Shown here piece by piece: positions 51,001-60,886 of a DNA stretch of 64,000 nucleotides. Source of the DNA: Paratinospora sagittata (Eukaryota; Streptophyta; Magnoliopsida; Ranunculales; Menispermaceae). Position numbers and translations under genes: made by a program. Under the pieces are notes generated by a model that was not told the origin of the DNA, searched no databases, and was given only the letters and a program-made list of their open reading frames with translations. Where the stretch lies: the NCBI GenBank assembly GCA_035771175.1, contig CM069602.1, positions 12,795,116 to 12,859,115 of the forward strand, in the 5' to 3' direction. Position 1 is the first letter of the stretch, and every line of letters begins with the position of its first letter.

Positions 51001-51721
51001 AATATAGTTGCTTGATCATCTCTGTGTTATCATTTTCCCTTCTTTTTTAATTGCTTGGCTTAATAAGCCCTATACAGCTGTTCCTCCCAGTTATATAAAT
51101 TACTCTAAATTTAAATATCTCTATGTATCTTAGCTGTGATTTCCCTTATCATTGAAGAACAAAATGAATGAATAATATGCTTTGTAAAAAATATTAAGCT
51201 CAAAGGCTAGATTTTAATTATCTAAACCATTAAGAAATGGGTCTAGGGTCTAAAATAAGTAGATAGAAAAGGTAGGTATGAAGATGAGCCTAGAAAGACC
51301 TGGTCAAGTACAAAATTCCCTTACTAGCTCTCTCTCTCTCTCTCTCTCTCTAATCAAAGAGAAACCTCCATGTGTTCTGATGTACTAAGCCGAAAATAGA
51401 AAAGAACAAATAGGTACAAACAAACATAAAAGACCTTTTCAATCCCCTCCTCTCCCTTGTCACTATCTTCTCTCTTCTCATATAAATATATCATATACCT
51501 AGCTACTGCTAGTCATTACAGAAGCCAACCTAACAATTTAAGTAAAGGATTTTCTCCATCCTCAGCTAGCTTCATCTCTTCTTCTCTGCATCATATAATC
51601 ACAGCCTATATACTACTACTTAAAGAACCAAAAAAGCAAGAAAAAAAAGGAGCTAGAGAATTACTTAATTAGTACTATATATATAGTTACAAAGAGATCA
51701 TCATCAGAAACTATATAGAAA
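48058..51721. other. Intergenic DNA upstream of the ERF gene
   Basis: AT-rich sequence with an A-run at 49536-49558 and a (CT)n tract at 51329-51351. The last 300-400 bases probably contain the ERF promoter and leader; a TATATATAG stretch at 51676-51686 is too close to the ATG to be a convincing TATA box. No gene is supported. Confidence 0.5.
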
Positions 51722-52993
51722 ATGGGAAGGAAGAGGAAGGCTGCTCATGAAGCTGGAGGATCATCAGAAGAGAAGGATTGCAATATTATTGATAATAATG
51801 GTAGTCTGGGATGGGATGAATTAGTTAAAGAGGAAGCAGTTCTTGGGGGAGGACGAAGAGCTCGAAAAAGATTTGTCGGAGTGCGACAGCGTCCATCGGG
51901 GCGTTGGGTAGCCGAGATCAAGGACACAATACAGAAGATAAGGGTGTGGTTAGGCACCTTTGACACAGCTGAGGAAGCTGCAAGAGCCTATGATGAAGCT
52001 GCTTGCATGCTCCGTGGCGCCAATACCCGAACGAACTTCTGGCCTTGTTCACCTTCCTCTTCTTCTTCTTCTTCTCCTGCTCTTCCATCTAAAATCACCA
52101 ATCTTCTCCTTCTCAAGCTAAAAGCTAGAAACCAAGCTCAACAGCAACAGCAGCAGCAGCAACAACAACAGAAACAGCAACAACATGTAGAAGATGAAGC
52201 AGTAGGATTACTACAAGACATCCAATTCAGTGATTACTTCAACGATCACCCAGTTGATGATTCCCACAACGTCGTTCACATAAACAGTACTGACACTAAT
52301 AGTACTGTTGCTACCAATTACACTGCTGGAAGCCCACAATCCAGTAACACAAACACTGAAGATTTGGGATTAAAAGAACTAGAATTGAACTATAATTGGA
52401 GTACTAGTGCTAATCATATAGCTGATTCAACGGGTGGTAATGGACAGACAAGCGAGGAAGAGGGAGAGGGAGAGGGAGAAGGAGAAGGACTAGATGGAAC
52501 TGATCTAGGAATCACTGATTTCCATTTCATGGATGTTATTAGGTCATCTTGTTTCTATCCTCCTTTCGAGATTAATGAAGATATGGAGGAGCCGATGGAG
52601 CAGGAGATTAGCGACAGTGATGAGCCATCGATGCTTAGAGCAGCTATGAAAAGGATGAAGTATGAGAGGAAGTTCTCAGCTTCTCTTTATGCTTTTAATG
52701 GTATTCCAGAATGTTTAAAATTGAAGCTTCGATCAGGAAATGGGAAGGGAAGAGGAAGGTTTGAGAACTTGGGTAATTCGAGAAACAGCTGCAATGGTAA
52801 GAACAACAATCAAGAAGAAGTGAAGGGAGCAAAAGGTCAGAATGAAGTGCAAGCAATGGAAAGTACTACTACAAAGAATTCGACTGATATTATAGGATCA
52901 GTAGCATCTTCTTCTTCTTCTTCAAGTATTAATGACAGTGAATTATCCCTCTGGAGCTCTCTTGATCTCCCTCCCATCTGCTTTGTTAATTAA
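51722..52993 (+). CDS. AP2/ERF transcription factor, RAP2.11/ERN-like
   Basis: A 423-residue frame from ATG 51722 with one AP2 domain near residues 49-107 ([50 protein letters not shown]). The [11 protein letters not shown] signature is that of the RAP2.11 (ERF002) and legume ERN branch, which bind GCC-box-like DNA. In Arabidopsis RAP2.11 acts in low-potassium responses, and ERN proteins act in nodulation; which role applies here is unknown. A basic stretch (RKRK) at the N-terminus may be a nuclear signal. After the AP2 domain come a Ser run, a Gln run (about 140-154), a Glu-Gly repeat and a final Ser run before [16 protein letters not shown], possibly an activation region. The protein is clearly longer than Arabidopsis RAP2.11 (about 253), all by C-terminal low-complexity sequence. 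Confidence 0.92.
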   Translation: MGRKRKAAHEAGGSSEEKDCNIIDNNGSLGWDELVKEEAVLGGGRRARKRFVGVRQRPSGRWVAEIKDTIQKIRVWLGTFDTAEEAARAYDEAACMLRGANTRTNFWPCSPSSSSSSSPALPSKITNLLLLKLKARNQAQQQQQQQQQQQKQQQHVEDEAVGLLQDIQFSDYFNDHPVDDSHNVVHINSTDTNSTVATNYTAGSPQSSNTNTEDLGLKELELNYNWSTSANHIADSTGGNGQTSEEEGEGEGEGEGLDGTDLGITDFHFMDVIRSSCFYPPFEINEDMEEPMEQEISDSDEPSMLRAAMKRMKYERKFSASLYAFNGIPECLKLKLRSGNGKGRGRFENLGNSRNSCNGKNNNQEEVKGAKGQNEVQAMESTTTKNSTDIIGSVASSSSSSSINDSELSLWSSLDLPPICFVN

Positions 52994-53436
52994 TTAATTG
53001 GTTATTTGAAGGAGAGAGGAGTTTCCACTGATTCTTATAACAAATTAATTAAAGGCACCAATTTGAAATTTACTTCTATGTATTCATATATGTAGCTTTT
53101 CATGCCTTCATGGTGATCTTCTCATCAATATTGATGTCATCATCATCTTGAACTATTGCAGAGTATATGACTGATAATGTTGACTTTCTTTCGATTTTAA
53201 GAACATCTTGGGTACTAGAGATATCAGCATTTTTTCTCTCTTAATATTTTCCATTATGTTTCAAATTCACTTCTATCAATAAAGAATTTGCACTTGCTTA
53301 TATAAATATTGAGATTGAAATAATAGTTTCACATCAAATTTCAAGGAATTTATCTCATAACATATAATTGTGGATCTCTCTCTTTCTCTCAGTGGTACTA
53401 TCAAGGCGGAAAAATGTAACACTGCCCTAGTGGTGG
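52994..53436. other. Short intergenic region downstream of the ERF gene
   Basis: Contains the likely ERF 3' untranslated region and ends at the T-run of the next LINE. Nothing else is seen. Confidence 0.5.
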
Positions 53437-54525
53437 TTTTTTTTTTTTTTTTTTTTTTTTTTTTGAGGAAAAAAATAATTTTATTGAGAGATAGATTCCT
53501 CAAACAAGATATCAGATACAACAGAGGGATCCATGTAACAAAACAAGCATATTGCGCTAAACAGTGAGCAACCCTATTACAATCTCTAAAGATAGCTATA
53601 ACAACTGGATTCAAAAGAGATCTAAGCAAGTGTTTGCAGTCTTCAATCACCAAACCAAATTCATCCACTCAAGGATCAGGAGCTAATATTGCTTTAATAA
53701 CTAAAGAAGAATCACTCTCAACATATGCAATAGGAACTCATGCGTCAATAGCAGATTTTAGTCCTTCACGAACAGCAAGAGCCTCGGCTATGTTCATTGA
53801 GAATTGCCCTTAATTTTCTCTGCAATTGTCGTTGTGGGTAATCCTCTTTCATCTCTTATAATATCACCAACACCTATGTCATCATAGTAGCTTTTGGCAC
53901 CTGCATCAATATTCAATTTAAAACAATTTGCACTTGGGGGGTTCCATCTGCTAATTGCCCTTGAGGGGGCAGAAGAAGGAGGAGTAGAATGTAGGGATTG
54001 GAAATCTTGAATGAATTTGAGGGAGCCATTAGAGATTTATGAATGTCAAGAGCTTTGCCTCTAAATAACTTGGAGTTTCTGCTGTTCTAAAGGCTCCAAC
54101 AAATGCCAATAATCTTTTCAGCCCACAACTTCTTCACCGAACATAGTAAAAACCTCCATTCACCTCTCACAATATGATTCAGCAAGTAGGAAACAGAAAT
54201 TGAATCAATCCATATTTTCCATGTTTTCCTTGCATGGATGCAATTTCCCAAGGCATGGTTTAAAGACTCTATATCTTTAGAGCATAAACTGCAAATAGGG
54301 CTGGTAAGAATCTTCTTTTTAAAAAACATTTCATTGGTTGGGAGGATATTGTTTAAAACTCTCCAAAAGAACACTTTTACCTTGGGGGGGAGGCAGAAGC
54401 TCCAAAGTTTCCTCTAGCACATGTCAGGTTTAGCAGAAGAAGAAGTTGTATTCTCCTTAAGTGATGATATCTGAAGCTAATAGCCACTTTTAACTAAGTA
54501 GCAACCATCCTTAGCATAGTGCCCA
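53437..54525 (-). mobile_element. L1-type LINE, 3' part (zf-RVT, RNase H, poly-A)
   Basis: A 28-base T-run (53437-53464) is the poly-A tail on the minus strand. Upstream in that sense are an RNase H end (IAIFRDCNRVAHCLAQYACF) and a zf-RVT block (VFFWRVLNNILPTNEMFF with CSLCSKDIESLNHALGNC). At the 5' side is GHYAKDGCYLVKSGY, which continues the LINE frame that stops at 58922 (QIPLNIRG). The LINE therefore seems to be split by the gypsy DNA at 54526-58921. Several stops and frameshifts mean it is inactive. Confidence 0.75.
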
Positions 54526-55974
54526 ATTAACTTATCAAGAACTCGGACTGACCATCCGTCTGAGGGTGAAACGCTGTACTGAGTCGGAGACGGGTCCCAA
54601 ATCGAGTCTGCAAAGCCTGCCAAAACCTCGATGTAAATTGTGGATCTCGATCCGACACGATAGAAAAGGGCACTCCATGAAGTCTCATGATCTCTCACAT
54701 ACAATCTGCTTAGTCTATGCACAGAGTCTCTAGTGCTCATAGGAAGGAATTGTCACACCCTGGGTTGCACAGCGTGCCCCTACCCAGGTGCGGGCGCACC
54801 CCCTCGGGGTGAACGCCTAGCCATAATACCACATAATATTGTCCCATCTCGGCCAGCCACGCCACACAAGGACGCCGGACACCGAGATCATTTATCCATA
54901 TTATTCACACTCCCATGAATGATATAGGGCCTCCCCCAAGTTCGAACTCGCAACCTCTTCCTCATAAGGTTAGATTTCGCAACTTGAGTACCCATTGGGC
55001 CAATGGTTCAATGGATACTCAAGTTGCGAAATCTAACCTTATGAGGAAGAGGTTGCGAGTTCGAACTTGGGGGAGGCCCTATATCATTCATGGGAGTGTG
55101 AATAATATGGATAAATGATCTCGGTGTCCGGCGTCCTTGTGTGGCGTGGCTGGCCGAGATGGGACAATATTATGTGGTATTATGGCTAGGCGTTCGCCCC
55201 GAGGGGGTGCGCCCGCACCTGGGTAGGGGGCACGCTGTGCAACCCAGGGTGTGACAGGAAGTGTGCACTCTTGGTCAATCTATCGACCACAACCCAAATG
55301 ACATCAAATCTGCCCTGACACCTTGACAATCCCATGATGAAATCCATCGTGATATGCTCCAATTTGCACTCAGGTATGGGTAATGGCTGCATCTGACCTC
55401 TAAGCTTCGGTGTTTAGCCTTAACCTGCTGGCACACCTCACATCTCTGCACATACTCAGCTATACTTTTTTTCATCCTATGCCACCACACAAATCTCTTC
55501 ATGTCATGATACATCTTGGTAGCCCCTGCATGAACAGTATATTGAGACCTGTGCGCCTTTCGGCGTCTCAGCACGCAACTCAGCATCATATGGGATACAT
55601 AGTCTTCCTCTATACCCCAAGACATCATCTGGACTTATATGCCAATCGGTCTGGTCAGCATTTTCTGCGTACATACGGTACATGTCATAATCTGGACAAT
55701 GTTTCTGTAGATCTATATCCTGCGAAATATGGGCATCAGCAAGCCGCACGTGCATCTGAGAACATATCTCAGTACTCATCATAGTCTGAGAGTATACTCA
55801 TCATAGTCACTTTCTCCAGTAAATGCCATTGCTGGGCCATCTGAAAAGCAACCACCTGAGTCTCCACTTGCCTACGGCTCAATGCGTCAGCCACAACATT
55901 GGCTTTGCCAGGATGACACTCCAAAGAGAAATCATAATCCTTAAGTAACTCGAGCCATCTCCTCTGCCGCATAT
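54526..55974 (-). mobile_element. Ty3/gypsy fragment: RNase H end and integrase, inverted
   Basis: Minus-strand frames give an RNase H end (RRWLELLKDYDFSLECHPGK, then VVADALSRR; 55972-55870), an HHCC zinc-binding integrase part (HAGATKMYHDM, CEVCQQVKAKH; 55628-55440), the start of the integrase core (MDFIMGLSRCQGRFDVIWVV) and, beyond the palindrome, STRDSVHRLSRLYV to SDGWSVRVL (54740-54526). Frames are broken by shifts and by the 506-bp insert. It ends abruptly inside integrase, where LINE sequence begins. Confidence 0.8.
54751..55256. mobile_element. 506-bp palindromic element with paired Pol III-like promoters
   Basis: The two 253-bp halves are reverse complements with only a few differences: one base missing in a C-run, one T/C change near the GGGG(T/C)GAAC segment, and a few at the centre. 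Ends are TGTCACACCC and GGGTGTGACA. The flanks GGAAT and GGAAG suggest a 4-5 bp target duplication, and the interrupted integrase frame reads through if the insert and one GGAA are removed. TGGCCCAATGG (minus, 54992-55002) and TGGTTCAATGG (plus, 55004-55014) both fit the box A consensus TRGYNNARNGG. AGTTCGAACTT (55058-55068, and inverted at 54938-54948) partly fits box B. There is no coding capacity. It could be a foldback or MITE-like element, or two tRNA-derived SINEs joined head to head. Confidence 0.85.
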
Positions 55975-56247
55975 TCAGCTCATGTGCTTGATGTGAGTCA
56001 TCTGCAAGTTGGGGAGGATACGACTTATACGGAGTTGCCTATTTAGATTGTGGCTCGTCGGGTTCAAAAATTGAGGAATAAGGAAATCCTGCTGGTGCGA
56101 GTCAAATGACAATTCCACGATAATGAAGAGCAAACCTGGGAGCGTGAGGACCAGATAAGGGAGCAGTTCCCCAATCTCTTTACCAACTGAGGTTAGTTCT
56201 CTTGCTTTTATTTTTGAGGACAAAAATACTCTTAAGTTGGGGAGAGT
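55975..56247 (+). mobile_element. Ty3/gypsy polyprotein C-terminus and polypurine tract
   Basis: Plus-strand codons read AHVLDVSHLQVGEDTTYTEL, then RIVARRVQKLRNKEILLVRV and EEQTWEREDQIREQFPNLF with a stop near 56190. This is the C-terminal end of Tekay-type gypsy integrase. Two internal stops are present. A purine-rich tract (GTTGGGGAGAG) sits directly before the LTR at 56248. The orientation is opposite to the adjacent integrase fragment. Confidence 0.8.
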
Positions 56248-57175
56248 TGTAGCACCTGTACCTTTGGATGACATCATTTTTGACCCGTAGAGTACCCGTA
56301 TACGTATGTGTATACGTATTTGATGCTCGACGCGTGTTGATTCGAGTGTATTTTGCAGTTTTTTTGGCAGTTTTTCATGTGGGCCCAAACTTGTCTATTT
56401 AAGCAACCAGCACCTAATTTTCGGTTCATTTGCTCATTTTTCACTTAGAAAAGAGAGAGAAGATCTGGAGAAGAGGAAAGGAAGGGAAAAGTTAGGGTTT
56501 TGGTGATTTTTGCTCAAAAATCCCTGAGGTTTGCATGTCTACCCTTCTTTCTTCCTTTAATCTCTTTAGTTCATGCTTGAGTGTTGTATTTTGACGTAAG
56601 CAATGCTATGGGTTTTCAGTTGAGGGTGTTCCAGACCTAGGGTTCCTTTGCATGTATGTTTTTATGAACCCTAGTGTTGATTGGAGGCCATTGATGCCAT
56701 TTTCCCCAATTTCTCACTTGGATTTGGTGGCCCTTTGTAAATGGACCTATACGTGGTGCATGACCTTAGACTTTTCCAAATGGCTTGCATGTCATCTATG
56801 TTAGGCTTGTGGACACTAGAAATTGATCCATGTATTTTGTTAGATATTTCCATGGTGAAATCATAGGGTTCAGTACAAATGGCCCTTGCTTGGTTCATTG
56901 ACCTAGGGTTATGAACAAGCCTTGCATGTCAACTATGTTGACCTAGGGGGAATTGTTGATGAACCCATGATGCAAGATCAATATTTTACTGAGCTGAACA
57001 TGGTGACTTAGTGTAATTTTGGCCTAGGCTATGTAATTTAGGAATTTGCAATGAATTTGGGCATTTGCCCAAATTTGGAGATTTTGACCAAATGGATGTC
57101 AATTGATGAAATTGACATGAAATTAGTCTAATTAACATTATTTATGATTGAATGCCTTGTAGTATAGTGATTGGA

Positions 57176-57638
57176 TCAACCTATTGCATTTTTTTTTTGT
57201 CAAAGTTTAATTTCATTTCCATTAAAGCTCCAAAGTAGTGGAGTACAACCTGCCAGAGATACAATAACATACTACGATCAATGCAGGCACAACAAGAAAG
57301 CAAAAATGCTTCCAAGGAAACGAGTAAAATCGGACAACTAACAGGGCTAGACCCCAAAACAACACATTACAACATCAAGAAGACATAGTCCTCGCAACAA
57401 GAGGGTAAAAACCCCCTACAACAGAAGGTAGATCCCTCACAACTAAAGGGCAAAACCCTCGCAAAACCCATATGTACAAAAGATCTTGCGCACCGCACTT
57501 CTATCTTCTAGGCTAGATCAAGGGCCGCCATTGCCAAAACAACTACATAAAGGCCGGATCAGAGAGCGAAACACACGCGCACCTCCCTAGATCGTGAAAC
57601 TTGTTTCGGTCTTCTAGGCTAGGTCAACCTATTGCATT
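57176..57638 (-). mobile_element. 5'-truncated LINE inside the LTR, with 15-bp target duplication
   Basis: TCAACCTATTGCATT at 57176-57190 recurs at 57624-57638. A T-run (57189-57198) marks the poly-A tail on the minus strand. The body of about 425 bp looks like a LINE 3' untranslated region (AGCTTTAATGGAAATGAAAT before the tail) and has no coding sequence. Confidence 0.85.
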
Positions 57639-57986
57639 CAATTGGGTTAAATGTGGGTTAATTTAGTATAAATTGGTTGAATTGAGTAATATGAAATTGG
57701 CTCATGGGTTTAATTATTTTAGAATCTTAATTGGCTATGTAGTTGGGTTTAAACATGGTTGTTTAGCACACTTTGGACTGATTTTCAGTATTGTGTAAAC
57801 CATGTTATTTTCAGGGTATTGTGAAGGATCTAAGTAACCCATACAGGCCAATTGGAGGTTGTAATGCTTAGAAGTGTGTTGGTGCATCCTAGTGCTTTCT
57901 TTGGTCGGATTAGATTGGCTAAGCCTAGCCAATCGAGTTGTGAGTGTCCCTTTACATTTGGATTTCTATATGTGACATTGTATTAC

Positions 57987-57991
<5 letters not shown>

Positions 57992-58046
<55 letters not shown>
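57992..58046. repeat. (TA)n microsatellite within the LTR
   Basis: About 27 TA units. Confidence 0.9.
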
Positions 58047-58048
<2 letters not shown>

Positions 58049-58921
58049 TATTATGCATGTTTTAATATTTCCATAAAATGAATTTGAGCATAGTCTATAT
58101 GGTTAGCAATTTAGTTGGATCTCCTAGTTGTGATTTCTTTTGGGAAGTCTCGTAAGTCTAGTGGTGATCCCCAGTTGTTGACCTGGCAGAGGATTTTATG
58201 GCTGGTGTATAGGTAGGATAGCTTAGGCTGATCCTACGGGCTGCACAACCCCAGAAATCCTACTAGAATACAAGTATTGTTTGGTCGGATCAGGCGTTGT
58301 GTGTCGCGCTCCAGGCCTTTGACCGCCCTTGCCCATGAGGTGCTAGGATTGCATTGGCATGATTAGAAAATGATATGCATTGTTTTGGTTATGACATGAT
58401 GCATTATATTGGCATGTATGTAATCTTGTTTCATCACCATGTTATTTCAAATGTTTTTATGATCTTGCCATGTTTTATATAAATGCATGTATATTGCCAC
58501 TTGTAGAAGACATTCACTGAGCTTGTTGCAGCTCACACCTCATCCATATCATTTCAGGTTCTGATAAGAAGGAGAAAGGGAATGCTTGACTGCGGAGCAC
58601 TCCCTTGGTATTTTGTTGATATAGGTGTTGTACATGTTTGTATTTTGATATTATGTACATGATAACACCTAGTATATCACAGATATGGGGTGTGTTTGGT
58701 TTTGTATTAATTGAGGACTTGTGGAATTTTATTCTTGGTAATTTTGGAGACGTAATATTTTTATTTATTTTTGTTGATTATGTTTAGATGGATGCAATTA
58801 TTGTATTGTGTTTTATTGGAATTCGTGTTATATTAGGCTGACGAGACGCCGGGTGTACCGAGGGAGGGTATACCCGTGGGTTCCGTGCCGGTCATGATAT
58901 CACAGATAGTGGGTCGTGACA

Positions 58922-59428
58922 CCTCTGATGTTGAGGGGAATCTGACAAATGGATTCAATATCTATATCAAGAACCACCTTCTTCAACTCTTCAATGTTCC
59001 AACACCTGTCTTGAAGGAGTGATGGGCTTGAATGAAGTAAGCCTTGGAAGCCATGGATCAAGCTTGAAATGAACTTGATTGCCATCCCCAATTCTCCACC
59101 TAACACCCCTACTAAGCATATCTCTGCCTCAACAAATGCTCTTTCATGTTTGAGAAGCACATCTAGGAATTCCTGCCCGCATAAATGAGGAATTCAGATA
59201 GTATTTGGCCTTAAGGATAGTAGCCACCAGAGATTCTAGATGGTGAATCAATCTCCAACCTTTTTTAGCAAGTAAAGCCTTGTTGAATGATTCCAAGTCT
59301 CTGAAACCCATACCCCTTAAGGATTTTGATTTGCAAAGATCAACCCACTTTACCCAATGTAGTTTAGGACCATTCTGAGAAAAACGCCACCAAAAGTGAG
59401 CCATCATGGCTACAAGCTCTTTACAAAG
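58922..59428 (-). mobile_element. L1-type LINE fragment, copy A
   Basis: The minus-strand frame has FWWRFSQNGPKLHWVKWVDL, GMGFRDLESFNKALLAKKGW, then IEELKKVVLDIDIESICQIP, the stretch between reverse transcriptase and zf-RVT in plant LINE ORF2. It probably belongs to the same LINE as 53437-54525. About 41 bp are missing relative to copy B near 58992. The frame is broken. Confidence 0.7.
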
Positions 59429-60266
59429 ACAATAACTTTAGTGTTTATATGTTGTTCACCCAGCCCAATCTGATAAATGAGGCATCAACTAGAGAGTAAT
59501 GCATGTTTTAGCTGAATATGAAAATTGTTGATCTTCCGAAGTTCTGCACGAAACCGTTTCGCTTTGGACCTGCAAGGGTGGTGACGCTTGGTCACCGAAA
59601 ACACTCTGATGCCTAAGTTAGACAATGAAATAAGAGAATAAAAGTATGTAGAGATTTTCCAGTTTCAGAGCCTACCTACTTTGGTGAATGATCTCCTTTT
59701 TTATAGTTGAGGGGGGATGGTTTTGGTATTTAATACGATTCTCTATCGGTGGGAGCGATTTGTGTCTTTCTTCATCAGGAGTTAGCAAGTAGTTTTATGT
59801 CTCGAGATCCATTTTGTGCAGTGTTCGAGTTACGATCAATGTGTAAATGTAGATTTTTCGGTTAAGACTCAAGAAACTCCTTCAGCTAAAATAAGAGGTT
59901 GCCCTCGGCCAAGGCCGAGGGGGGTTCCTCGACCATGGTTGGGCTTGGGGTGCCTCAGCCATGGCAGAGGCTTGGGGTGCCTCAACCAAGGCCGAGGCTT
60001 GTGTGCCTCGGCCGTGGCCGAGGGATGTTGTGTCTTGACCTTTGGCCGAGGCACAATGTGTTTTGGCCATTGGTTGAGATATGTTGTGCCTTGGCCAATG
60101 GTCGAGGCATGTGGTGCATCGGTCATTGGCCAAGGCATGTTGCACCTCGGCTTTCGTCAAGGCAAGTTGTGTTATGGCTTTGTTCGAGGTGTTGTTCCTT
60201 GTTCGGACACAACTTTGTTCATGAATTGGAGTTTGTTCGATTTTGAGTGTAACAGTGTACACCTGT
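59429..60266 (+). mobile_element. Dispersed LTR-like repeat, copy 2
   Basis: Second copy of 47341-48057, lying between the two LINE fragments. It is longer because its palindromic minisatellite has about 11 units instead of 6 and because it keeps a segment (CGAAAACACTCTGATGCC near 59598) that copy 1 lacks. Copy 1 has its own extra bases near 47435-47470. No coding region or target duplication was found. Confidence 0.65.
59904..60196. repeat. 27-bp palindromic minisatellite, about 11 units
   Basis: Same repeat as 47829-47986. Each unit has the CTCGGCC...GGCCGAG inverted core in varying preservation, followed by a TTGTGC-like spacer. First and last units match those of copy 1, so the difference is internal. 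Confidence 0.85.
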
Positions 60267-60886
60267 CTTGAGTGATAAAATCCTTAACTGGGTGATTGTT
60301 ATCTTCAGATGAAGGAGTGATGGGCTCGAAAGAAGTAAGCCTTGGAAGCCATGGATCAAGCTTGAAATGAACTTGATTGCCATCCCCAATTCTCCACCTA
60401 ACACCCCTACTAACCAAATTTCTACCCCAACAAATGTTCTTCTATGTTTGAGAGGCACATCTTGGAATTCTTGCCCGCGTAAATGAGGAATTCAGATAGT
60501 ATTTCGCCTTAAGGATAGTAGCCACCAGAGATTCTAGATGGTGAATCAATCTCCAACATTGTTTAGCAAGTAAAGCTTTGTTGAATGATTCCAAGTTTCT
60601 GAAACCCATACCTCCTAAGGATTTTGGTTTGCAAAAATCAACCCACTTTATCCAATGTAGTTTAGGACCATTCTGAGAAAAACCCCACCAAAAGTGAGCC
60701 ATCATGGTTGCAAGCTCTTTACAAAGATAATGAGGCAATCTAAAACAACACATGGTGTATGTGGGGAGAGCTTGCACTATTACCTTGATAAAAATTTCTT
60801 TACCACCAGCTAAGAAAAGGTGTTCTTTCCATCTTTGTAGGCAATTCCAAGTCCTTGCTTTCAAGTAATCAAACATGCATTCTACT
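60257..60886 (-). mobile_element. L1-type LINE fragment, copy B
   Basis: The minus-strand frame 60924-60442 reads FDYLKARTWNCLQRWKEHLF, GGKEIFIKVIVQALPTYTM, FWWGFSQNGPKLHWIKWVDF and continues to GDGNQVHFKLDPWLP. It is closely similar to copy A (58994-59428). It is cut at 60887 by a reversed gypsy LTR and at 60257 by the LTR-like repeat. Confidence 0.75.

Larger units (their letters stand above)
56248..58921 (+). mobile_element. Tekay-type gypsy 3' LTR, about 2.7 kb
   Basis: Starts TGTAGCACC after a polypurine tract and ends GGTCGTGACA, where LINE sequence resumes. It has a TATA-like CTATTTAAGC near 56395 and a leader. About 365 bp from its end is the segment TCACTGAGCTTGTTGCAGCTC followed by TTTCAGGTT, a splice-acceptor-like motif typical of these LTRs. 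It carries a (TA)n tract and a 435-bp LINE insertion. The matching 5' LTR is absent. Confidence 0.75.

Noticed and set aside
55004..55075. A functional tRNA gene at the palindrome centre
   Set aside because: Box A fits, but box B is imperfect and I cannot fold a convincing acceptor stem and anticodon loop; only a tRNA-like promoter is supported.
54733..55118. Short frames within the 506-bp palindrome
   Set aside because: Mirror-image frames on both arms without any known domain; the structure is an inverted repeat, not a gene.
59816..60271. 151-codon frame with nine-residue repeats (RGLGCLxxG)
   Set aside because: It follows the 27-bp minisatellite, is open on both strands and has no conserved start; a by-product of unit length.
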